From: Glandiceps talaboti
Taxonomy: Eukaryota > Hemichordata > Enteropneusta > Spengelidae
Assembly (NCBI RefSeq): GCF_964340395.1
Contig: NC_135549.1
Coordinates: 17,965,842 to 18,029,841, forward strand
Reading direction: 5' to 3'
Length of the DNA stretch: 64,000 nt
Shown: positions 54,454-64,000 of the stretch, piece after piece
Position numbering within the stretch: position 1 is the first letter of the stretch
How the letters are laid out: the number at the start of each line of letters is the position of its first letter
Made by a program: the position numbers and the translations under genes
Notes under the pieces: model-generated
The model's database searches: none
What the model was told of the DNA's origin: nothing
Seen by the model: the letters and a program-made list of their open reading frames with translations, nothing else

Positions 54454-57400
54454 GTAGATTTCACTTGTTCACATTTATAGATTTTCCATATCTCTGAGTC
54501 GCTAGGATTCTGTTTATTTTATAATAATACCACCTAGAGACGTTGTCATTTACAAGGTTATTGTCAAACGACAACCAATCTTCAATCGATCACTTCCCTG
54601 AAAAATGATTAAAATGACTGTGTTACTTTCATTAAAACGTTTCTTTGTTTACATAATATTGTACACTTTGTATTTACAATTTCCTTTAGGTTCAAGTACG
54701 TTTTGTGACAAATCAAACTATAAATGATGTTGAATAGGACGATCAATATCATACACTAGTGCTATTATGAACTGTTGTGATTTTAATAACACATCTTTTG
54801 TGTCACCATATCGGCTTTTGTTTTGAATAAAATTACTATTTTAAGCCATGTGTTATTCCATTTATTACTATTTTAACTTCTTTTCACTTGTTGTATTTTC
54901 GGCACTTTTTTAATATTGCAAAATGGAGTAGGTGTTACTGTAAATGAACACAGTTTGAGCGTTGAAGCATAGAGACATTCTTTTCGAATTAAGTAAAAAT
55001 CTAACTGCAGTTAATGTCAGAATAAACTAGCGAAGGCTAAATGCTACATCAGCCCAAGAAAGGACCGTTATTTCTACAACGAAAAGTGTGTGTGATTTTA
55101 TTATGATTGCAAAATTGATGCCGACATATTGATTTAATATATAGTGACAAAAAAATCAATAGTGATACTAGTAAACAATTTTGCCGTGTGGGCATGATGT
55201 TAATAAACCACATCCTTTAATTTTTGAGTTACTTGTGTATCTCGTACGATATTAAAGTTATGTACTGTTAGTGAGCACCTCTTGGTATACTAAATACTTT
55301 GCCAAAGCATTTGATGGTATACTAGAATTAATGAAATTATCCTCAGACACGAAAGGACCATCACATCTAATGGATATGTTAAAATAGCTGTGTTGATGCG
55401 ATGTCAGAATATTGATAACTTTGTTCCACAAATATGGAATACCTAAATCAGACTCAAGTTTTTATGTAGTGTAATTTGCAATATTGTGATGTTTCCAAGA
55501 GTTAAAAGCAACCTCCACTCTGAAGATTCCGGTTTGGGGTTGAAGTGCGTTACTATTACAGAGGAGGGTTATATTAGTTTCAACAGGTTCAGACAGGCAC
55601 AAAGTACAACTTGAATGGGCCAAACATCCCTCAAATACATTATCACCAATACCATACCACACTAGCTGTTCCCCGTCACACGTGCGTCCGTGAGACCCGC
55701 TCTTCTCCTCCTCACATGATAACTAGCAATTGATCCAGTGCATGTCAGTAGCGATTTGACTGATATGTTCTTATATTGCGGTAGTAAGATGTCAGTGGTG
55801 GGATGTATCAGTGGTGAGATGCCAAAATCACAGAATAACACAAACTTGGTAATGAAATGAGTCAAAGTATAATGAGACTCTTCCCTTCCCTTACTATATG
55901 TAACAATAATAGAATAAATATTTGCCTGTCCAGCTTACTCGGAACTATTGTCGTCGCTGTCTCAAGTTCCAATTTACTGGCGATTCTGCATCAACTGATG
56001 TTAATGAATACATGATTGAAAAGAATGCCATGCCTAAGACATCAATGAACTGAACACTACCTATTGTTCGACGAGATGAGATGTGAGCTGGATTATCATG
56101 GAAGTAGATTTTGACACAATTTGAAGTAACCCAATCAATTATACCAATACAAGGCAGAGTAAGCTGAAGTCATTAATTGCACGTTATACTACTTTAAAGG
56201 ACCTACCTCGGGCAGTAATCAACGTCAAAATGTGTACTACATATATTGATTTTATTATCCAACTACATAACGATTTTATTATCCAAGGCTTTTTGAAATA
56301 AAATAAATTATAACGATTTTTAGGAGTATTGCATAAATATGTTTAGTGTATAGTAGCTAGCAAAACTGTCCACACACCCATTCTACTTTTGGCATTGTGT
56401 TTTGGTAATGATGTTTTCTGTTCGCATTTACCCGGAGAGAGATCCATACTCGATTACACAAGAGTGGATGTGCAAATAATAACGAATAATTAAAAGCTGC
56501 CACCACCACCACATGGTGCCTCGGGATGAACGGAGAATTTGTTTGAAATGCGTGCTTGTCTTCAAAGAGACGTTACTTCGATTTAGACCCGGTCAGACAT
56601 TTTATTCCGATGAGCACCAGTAGTGTTGTCATGGTGGTGCGTTGTAAAGTAAGTTCAAATATTGTTGTTTTTTTAAATTGTGTGTTCTGCCCCTGTAATA
56701 GTACATTTCAGTTTCTAATATCAACAAGTCTGATTGTGGCTAATTCACTGGAAATCTATAATTCCAGATACACTTAGAAGTGAGTGATTTTGACGTTTCA
56801 AGTATTTTATTATTAATTCATAAGTAATGTTGCAAACCTTTATTGAGCTCTGTATAAGTCCAGGTTAATACCATGATACGTAATGCTTACCATACATCGT
56901 TACAATAAATCTCTTGATCTATACCTTATAATCTTATAGAAGTCATTTTGTAAGTCATAGAATTAAAAAGCCTTCATTTCACAGTTTTTTATATTCCCAT
57001 TGGTTGTGAAAATCTTCTTTTAATAGTTTTATCTTATTTGTGTAGCGCTATATAATAAACAACCGTTGCCATTACTACAAACGATCGCGCGATACCTATA
57101 TAATTTAGAACTCACTATGCAATTTTTTCTTCATATACAAATGCTAAGTCAACTTTTATTGAAGTAAATACACGTCCCAGAAGTCGAGTCAGGATTTTAA
57201 AATAAGAATAGCGTTAGAATCGCAGTAAAGTTCGAGTTTGTTCTCCATCTATGTAAATTCTAGCTCCAAACAGGTTCAAAATTTAATGTAGTTCAAATTG
57301 AAATCTGGTGTGACTTCCACGTTTCTGTTAGATATTTTTAAGTTATTGTCATAATGGTACATCTCAGTATCTACTATTAACTGAAAACCTACAACAATGA

Positions 57401-57759
57401 TTATATGAAAATGATCGAGGGAATGATTAAGTCTGTGCGCATGAACAAAATGTTACTATATTGTATCACCTTTGACGCCAAATAAATCATGGGATGTTAT
57501 AACTATGTTAAACCAAAAGAGGTGAGAAATCGCCTTGAAACAACAGTAATCATCCTAGGCACCACAGTCTTTGTGTTGGACAGGCAGTAGTGGAATGAGA
57601 TGTTCCTTCAGACACTTATCCCAGTTAGGTTATTCACTCTTTCCCAATTCCCTTTATATTTCCAGAGGCTGAGTCGAAGAAACTGTGAATTAAAAAAAAT
57701 AACGGAACAAAGACTGATTGGCAAAATAAGTACACCACATCGAGAGAGTTATTTCAGCG

Positions 57760-57841
57760 ATGTCTTCGAGTTCTTCAATTCAACATCAAGCCTTTTTACT
57801 TTTATCTTTCCTCAATGTAATGTGTAACATCATAACTACTG
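57760..57841 (+). CDS. Candidate signal-peptide exon, block 2 only
   Basis: ATG at 57760 reads MSSSSSIQHQAFLLLSFLNV then MCNIITT and donor GTAAGG in phase 1. Length (82 nt), phase and hydrophobic profile match exon 1 of genes A-C. A phase-1 donor could join the phase-1 acceptor at 59286 (exon-12 homologue), skipping the exon-11 copy. Block 1 has unrelated TG-rich sequence at this place. Without transcripts this remains a candidate. Confidence 0.4.
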
Positions 57842-57905
57842 GTAAGGAAAACTTGGAATGTTACTTATCTATAAGTATTTTATACTTATAGATAAGTATG
57901 TTACT

Positions 57906-57907
<2 letters not shown>

Positions 57908-57970
<63 letters not shown>

Positions 57971-57974
57971 TATA
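57908..57974. repeat. TA microsatellite, block 2
   Basis: About 30 TA units within the sequence that has no counterpart in block 1. Confidence 0.9.
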
Positions 57975-58286
57975 AAAGGTCTTATGAATATGTAGAGAAC
58001 AATACTAAGTGGTATATTTTGATTTTTACCATTATAGTTAATATATTGATATATATCGAAAACTTAGAAGCTATAAATGTAGAGGCTATAAATGGCTAAT
58101 ATCCCGCTATCGATCAGTATTATCATCTTTATCTAACATGCGTGTACTTTCTATTTTAATGTTTGATACCTGAAGCAAATCGACGTCGTGTTATCACAGA
58201 AGACAATCTGGAACATGTCTTGAATGGTCAGGTAAGGTAACATAGTCGTATACTTTTCTTTAGCTAAAGTCCCCAAATTCTTATTG

Positions 58287-58299
58287 TAGTACATTATTA
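58287..58299. repeat. Left target-site duplication of the LINE insertion
   Basis: TAGTACATTATTA, identical to 59202-59214. It occurs once at the empty paralogous site 39791-39803. Confidence 0.85.
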
Positions 58300-59201
58300 T
58301 ATATATATGCTTTATTCAAAGTACCGTGGCCACCGGCCTAACGTACAGAAATCAGTGTATACAAAAAACTGCTAGTGTAGAGGTTTGTTGTGACAATCAG
58401 CAATGGTACATACAAATCCACATAATAATAATAGCAAATACAACCAAAATTAGTCCATCATACTTTGGCGTAAACGGAAAGCAAAAAATACAAACTTTGC
58501 TAAATTATTCTGAGTAAGAACATGATTTGTTCTCATCAAAGAATAAAATTTAAATTGCGAAGGAGGCTGAAAGAAATATTGTGGAATATACAATTCTCTC
58601 AATTGTTGATATACAGGGCATATTAAACAAAAATGAAATTCATCTTCAATGAAATTACCAATGTTACAAAAAATACATATTCTTCTATCTCTAGATACAC
58701 CGTCTCTCCTTCCCTTTTCTATCGCTAAATTGTGATTAGAAGCTCTAAATCTACAAAGAGTTGTTCGAAATATCATCTTATCGATATTTGACAGATAACT
58801 TTCATACTGCAGAAGAGATTTGAAATGTTTGTATGTGTCTAGTTTTGGACTTTCTGACAAGCCATTGACCCAACCCTGACCATCTATATCACGACACTCC
58901 TTGCATAATCCATACCTCCCCAAACCCATACGAAAATAATAGATTTTTGACGTGCAGCGAACGTGCCCAACAGTTCCGTCCATTTTCAGTCATATTGACT
59001 TGATACAGGTAACAATGATGAACATACCTAGAATCGTCCATATTTAATATATGCAACCAATACTTAATTATCCTTACAAACGTATTAACCTTGAGAGAAA
59101 AAAGCCCAAGTTCCCCAGTAACAACGAGATTGGATGTGTTACTGTAAAGACGCAACACATAACGGCAAAATTTGGATTGCACTCGCTCAATATCTACAGC
59201 T
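58300..59201 (-). mobile_element. 5'-truncated LINE (non-LTR retrotransposon) fragment with target-site duplication
   Basis: On the minus strand the fragment encodes the C-terminal end of a LINE reverse-transcriptase polyprotein. Motifs include VTGELGLFSL, IIKYWLHIL, LLFSYGFGEVW, then in a second frame SPKLDTYKHFKSLLQYESYL, TTLCRFRASNHNLAIEKGRR, and CIFCN..DEFHFCLICPVY. The frames do not join, so one frameshift is present and the copy is dead. It is flanked by a 13-bp direct repeat (58287-58299 and 59202-59214). The 3' end has an AATAAA and a short TA tail. The empty site exists at 39791-39803. Confidence 0.88.
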
Positions 59202-59214
59202 TAGTACATTATTA
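59202..59214. repeat. Right target-site duplication of the LINE insertion
   Basis: TAGTACATTATTA, followed by AAGAAAC exactly as in block 1 at 39804. Confidence 0.85.
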
Positions 59215-59456
59215 AGAAACCTCTCGTTCAATTAATACAACCATGATTCCTACTACAACACTGTTTGCTGGTTTGTATATTGCAGTTCTTTCAGCAGTAA
59301 ATATCGTCTTCGCCGACACTTATAATGGTACATTATACATGTATCAGGTACAATGCAACAAACCAGCCTATATTATCATACGTACTTCCATCAACACAAC
59401 AGTTAAAGGTGCAATTTTTCCATCGTTTCTCATCTAAATTATATTATTACTGGTAG

Positions 59457-59648
59457 AACAATGACAATTCAATTACAAATGTCGGACAGCCTTCTGATCT
59501 TAAAGCACAGGTGCCCATATTAGAAAGGCGATATGTGTATGACCAAGATTATATTGATATGACAGGAAAGGAGGCATATTTTGTTTGGCACAATAATCAT
59601 CTTGGCCAAAACCTTCCAACTGTACCTCAAAGTGAAGCGACATTCTGA
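59457..59648 (+). other. Conserved open frame of unknown nature, block 2
   Basis: Same 63-codon frame as 40042-40233, same length, no indels, with six replacement and four silent changes. Confidence 0.35.
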
Positions 59649-59906
59649 GAATGCAATCTCGGAACTCTCAAAACACGTGTAGAGAATTCCATTTATTTGT
59701 GCGTATGAAGTAACAGAAAACTAAAATACACCTCCTGTATTATACATCGACACTTAAGGACTTCTATTATGAAGTTGACAGGTGACATTCAAGCGCAAAT
59801 AAAATTATTTTGAGTTAAATTTTTACTTTTTTTATAAATGTCTCTGAAATGAGTGTTTGTGTTACTAATTGGAGAGATCGACAGATTCTTAGTTACACAC
59901 GTGTAC

Positions 59907-60264
59907 ATACATACATACATACATACATACATACATACATACATACATACATACATACATACATACATACATACATACGTATACATACACACACACACAC
60001 GTACGTACGTACGTACGTACATACATACATACATACATACATATATACATACATACATACATACATACATACTTCTTACAGACAGACAGACAGGCAGACA
60101 GACAGACATACATACATACATACATACATACATACGTACATACATACATACATACATACATACATACATACATACATACATACATACATACATACACACA
60201 CGCGTACGTACGTACGTACGTACGTACGTACATACATACATACATACATACATACATACATACA

Positions 60265-60294
<30 letters not shown>
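59907..60294 (+). repeat. CATA/CGTA/CAGA compound array, block 2
   Basis: About 390 bp of mixed tetranucleotides; flanking sequence matches 40729-40900. Confidence 0.9.
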
Positions 60295-60296
<2 letters not shown>

Positions 60297-60774
60297 CAAT
60301 GTTTATCCAAGCAAGTCTGAAAGTTTCATGTGTTGTATGGTTTCCATGGAGAGCAATTCTACAATATCAATAGATGAAGAGGGTGAATATATGTTTGATA
60401 GGAAAACACTTTAATCAATATTTTCAGGACACGACTGGTTGACTATGCATTCAGGAACAAAAGGAACATAAGGAAATTGGACTGTGTCAATAAATTTACT
60501 TTAAGAGGTTTGAATATTTGTATTTGAATGTAGTATTTGTCAGGCGGCCCACTTAAAGATAAATATATTAAACAATCTACTTCCAATCTCCACTCATATA
60601 GCAAATATATATTTTCTATACCCTGTTTTAGCTTGCAGACTTTTCGTAAAGGAGTTCCGTTTCTTTTGTCAAAGTACTAACATACCTCATTGAGTTTTCG
60701 TACATTAAGGTGTATTGACACTTGTTTACACAGTGTTATTGCTTTTTATTCCCTCATCGAACCCACTATGCATA

Positions 60775-60872
60775 ACGTATATGCATAGTGTCACCTTAGA
60801 ATAGACATAGTGTACTGAAAGACACGTCCATGTGTACTTTACATTGTGTCTAGATATAGTGTACTGTACCAT
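60775..60872. repeat. Contracted minisatellite, block 2
   Basis: Same unit as 41401-41633, with about 1.5 units left (TAGACATAGTGTACTG, ACACGTCCATGTGTACTT). Confidence 0.8.
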
Positions 60873-61336
60873 ACTCTTGACAAGGTCACACTTTCTATTT
60901 GCTGGCTAAGGGTCGTCATTTATACCCTGTCCGTCCCGTCAGCCAGTCAGTAAAATAATACCACAGTAAAATGTAAGTACTTTTAAAACTTCAGTTGTCT
61001 ATTTCAATACAAATGACGTATTTTCGTTTTAAAATAAACGCTGATTTTCGATGAAGAGCTTATTTCGATATTCTGTATAATGAACGATTCTGGAGTATTC
61101 ATATGATTCGTTAAACTATTTGCCCATTCGTACATCAACCGGTGAATGAAAATTAGAAATCTTAGAAGGTAATATGGAGATATTGTTAAAATTGCTATCT
61201 GAAGTACAAAACTGGAATTTCCAACTGTTTTCGTACTCATGCAGTCATATATAAATGCCATTGCCAATGGTGATCTTTATTATGTTTTTATAGGAATATA
61301 GATGTTGATAGATGTCCGAACATTTACCAACTAACA

Positions 61337-61346
61337 TATATAAAAG
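61337..61346 (+). promoter_or_regulatory. TATA box of gene C
   Basis: TATATAAAAG followed by GGTGTTTTCGGAGTCAACA. The first base of the box lies 223 bp before ATG 61560. A start site near 61,366 (TCAACATT) would be at the usual spacing of about 30 bp. Confidence 0.55.
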
Positions 61347-61559
61347 GGTGTTTTCGGAGTCAACATTATCATTTTCTTTACGATGATGTGGCAAATGTTT
61401 AGCCAATACCATGTAGATATTTTTATCGTTTACTGTTTGGGTAGCCCATTTGGTATTACACTTTTACGTGTTCTTATTTTACGCAATGTCTTATCATTCG
61501 AATAACTGGCCAAATTTCTCATCAGATCCAAAATATCATCGTATGAAGATATTTCAAAG

Positions 61560-62325
61560 ATGTCTTTGTCACGTCCCAAGAATAGGCTATTCTTCTTAGG
61601 TTTTCTTCAAGCAATGTTTACCATTACAGCTGTAGGTAAGATTATCTTAAAGACATATGTTGCCAGTTACGTGGTCAACGACAGGACGAGTGTAGGAGAT
61701 ATCTAGATTGTAAACATGTATTTGTCTTTTGTCCGTGAATTCGAAGTTGTACTATTTTCCTCTTCTTCCTCTGAAATCGCTCAGCAGTTGGCGTTGATAC
61801 CTCGTCTGTATGTTCCTAAAGTATAAGTCTATTCAGATTTGGCATTTGCACAAGTGATGGTGATAGGTTTTTTTCTATATTGAATAAATTGTTTTGGTAT
61901 TTATGATCAAAGTGATGTTTTCTACAAAACGTTCATCATGCTGCGCGGATTCCCTGGGTTTGAATTTATTTAGAATTGGATGTCTGTTTTCTGATTTTAT
62001 TTAAATATTATACTGTCAATATCGGTGGTTGTTCCAGACAAAATGTTATGTTCCATTTTGTATTTCTTATGAATAGTTTGGTATTGTTAATCAAATTGAC
62101 TGACTTTCGACTTTTTCTCCCAGTTGACGGCATTTGATTTGTGAACCCTGTGTACCTATGAATGCATGGTTCGATGTAATCAGATTTTATGAAAACAGTA
62201 TATATATATGGGGAAAGTGCTGGTGTTTTTTGGAATATTGAAATTGTTTTCTTCACTTAGTCAGGAGTTTGATCTTTTTAAACTTGGTTATGTCATGTAG
62301 AGAGTTTCGGCGTACTACTAAGTAC

Positions 62326-62403
<78 letters not shown>

Positions 62404-63846
62404 GTAAAGATGGCGTGTGTCTACTTGTATGCCTGTCTGTCTCTATGTGGTCCACACTGTTTCTATATAAATCTGTATTCTCTCAATATCACTTATCAAA
62501 CAGCTGGCATCATATGTAATATTGTCCAATATTATGCGTTGTCATGCCTGGGAATGTTCGTTTTCTTATTTGCTGGAAATTTCTTTGCATATTTGTGTAA
62601 TATTGAGCATAATACATGAAATGCATGGTTAAACACCCAATAAACCATACAGAAAGCTCTAATTTCGATGTAAGTGAATATCAAAATACTCAGGTTTAGT
62701 CTTGTAAACGTAAAACAATCAGAAACAGTTTTCGTATCAGGAAAAGTACCTCCTGCTACAGTGGTGTGATGGGTATGACATGCCAAACTATTCATACCAG
62801 CTTAGTGTACAACGCTTTCCCTGGAATTCTTCCTAACTCTGTCATTTCTACACAATGACACCTCTAGGATGTGTTCGCTTACCCGATCACTTATTTTTAG
62901 GAAAAGCGAGCAACCATGAAACAAAACAGGGTTATGGTGACCAGGGATTTATAGAAACTGAGAAAAATGCAAAAAGAAAACCCACATTTAACTCTTATGT
63001 ACTCATATTTGGCCCTGGCTACTCAACACACACACTTGTCTAGACTAAATTGCTATATTCAAGGTTATCAATTATAACCTTGATAACGACTGATTATTGG
63101 CAAGAATATGTGTTAAATATAAATGACTGTGTCTGTTTTATTATTTCACACAATAGAAGAAATATAGAGTCGTTCAGTTTATGAAAAACATAAATAATAC
63201 GTAAGTGTTCAATATATATTTTCAGTGTTTTATATGAAATATTATTTTTCAGCACTTGATGTCGCGGTTGTTATGGACGGCAATTCGTCAGTGGTCTATG
63301 ACGGTACGCTACCTGAAATGACAGAGATCACAATTTGTCTGTGGATAAAGACCAGCGTAGAACACTCAGGTACACTAGTGTCATACAGCACCGCCAGTAA
63401 TCACAATGAAATCATATTCTTTAGTGTTAAAAACGTCGGCGTTTTTATTGACGATAATGAGGGACAGACAGGCACATCGTTGGTAGATGGCGCATGGCGA
63501 CATGCATGTATGATGTGGCGTAGCACCAATGGACTGTGGTGGTTTTACAAAGATGGAGTGAATGTGGCTGATGGCGAGGGCCTCTCTGCCAATCATACGA
63601 TCGAAGCTAATGGTACACTAGTATTTGGACAGGAGCAAGACAGTGAAGGCGGTGACTTTGACACTTCGCAGGCTTTGATCGGTGAACTAGCACACGTTAA
63701 TATTTGGAATACCACACTAAATGCAGCATACATTGACGGGTTATCTAAAGACTGCAATGGAAAGAAAGAAGGGAATGTTTTCAGTTGGAAAAGATCACCA
63801 CTTGAAATTAACGGAACAACACAGGTTATTGTCAGCGACATATGTG
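61560..63846 (+). CDS. Pentraxin gene C, exons 1-2 only (continues off window)
   Basis: Exon 1 (61560-61635, 76 nt) reads MSLSRPKNRLFFLGFLQAMF then TITAVG. Exon 2 (63253-63846, 594 nt) is the pentraxin domain with HACMMW and GQEQDSEGGDFDTSQA. Both exons match gene B in length and phase. Gene C belongs to the second copy of the tandem duplication, so the remaining 11 exons are expected past 64,000. Relative to gene B, exon 2 has eight amino-acid-changing codons and four silent ones. Confidence 0.88.
62331..62400 (+). repeat. TC microsatellite, block 2
   Basis: About 35 TC units in intron 1 of gene C; shorter than its block 1 counterpart. Confidence 0.9.
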
Positions 63847-64000
63847 GTAAATATGTCATATTAATAATTATCAATCTGTGAAACGTTACAATACACTAGT
63901 GCTCCTATCAAAATATCCAAACGTTTTGCACATATTCTCCTAAATTCGGTTCGTTGTTAATGTGTATGTGTTTAAATAGAAAACAAAAACAATCAGCAGC

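Larger units (their letters stand above)
58176..59408 (+). pseudogene. Orphan copies of pentraxin-gene exons 11 and 12 (block 2), split by a LINE
   Basis: 58176-58231 is the exon-11 homologue and 59286-59408 the exon-12 homologue (VLSAVNIVFADTYNGTLYMY). Relative to block 1, the exon-12 copy and the ATG-led stretch before it differ by indels of +3, +6 and -9 nt, so the frame is kept. A LINE fragment sits in the intervening intron. The frame from ATG 59243 again gives a leader-like MIPTTTLFAGLYIAVLSA. Confidence 0.55.
54300..64000. repeat. Tandem segmental duplication, copy 2 (open at window end)
   Basis: Paralogue of 35,870-44,906. It differs by a LINE insertion (58,300-59,201), about 60 extra bases near 55,130-55,190, about 190 extra near 56,950-57,150, replaced sequence at about 57,690-57,990, a shorter minisatellite and different microsatellite lengths. 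It ends only because the window ends. Confidence 0.9.

Noticed and set aside
59789-60373. Long frames on both strands of CYV/IHT repeats
   Set aside because: Tetranucleotide arrays are open in all frames; no coding signal.

Overview
The window is metazoan nuclear DNA: AT-rich, with GT-AG spliceosomal introns, short exons with consistent phases, dense microsatellites, MITE-like elements and a LINE fragment. The proteins are secreted, multidomain and N-glycosylated (pentraxin, EGF-like, cadherin-like and stalk-type repeats). This fits a marine invertebrate, perhaps a non-vertebrate deuterostome or a lophotrochozoan. I cannot name the species from sequence alone.

Layout. (1) About 1-18,990, minus strand: one large gene. 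I placed 20 exons whose splice phases all agree and whose coding lengths sum to 4,530 nt (1,510 codons); it runs off the left edge. It encodes a signal peptide, a Cys-rich EGF-like region, one cadherin-like domain ending in a furin-type RRKR site, then at least seven copies of a stalk-like repeat of about 165 residues. (2) 18,991-22,046: intergenic space between two head-to-head genes. (3) 22,047-34,809, plus: pentraxin gene A, 13 exons, 831 codons plus stop. (4) 34,810-42,313: MITE, non-coding DNA and orphan copies of gene exons. (5) 42,314-52,684, plus: pentraxin gene B, 13 exons, 828 codons plus stop, same exon plan as A. (6) 54,300 to the end: a second copy of the segment that starts near 35,870. 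It carries the orphan exons again, a LINE insertion, and the first two exons of pentraxin gene C. The offset implies a tandem duplication unit of about 18.4 kb.

How the genes relate. The minus-strand gene and the pentraxin genes share the same stalk-like repeat: a strand-rich first half containing 'I..VG.N', a middle 'LG.V.NTG' motif, and a second half with 'G....V.A.V.Y'. The order of motifs resembles DUF11/TIGR01451-type repeats of bacterial surface proteins; this is inference and needs a profile search. The locus therefore looks like a cluster of secreted recognition or adhesion proteins built on one stalk module with different heads (pentraxin, or EGF plus cadherin). The pentraxin members are still duplicating.

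The rest is introns and intergenic DNA with microsatellites, three MITE-like families, a perfect 73-bp-arm palindrome between TA tracts, a minisatellite and one dated LINE insertion.
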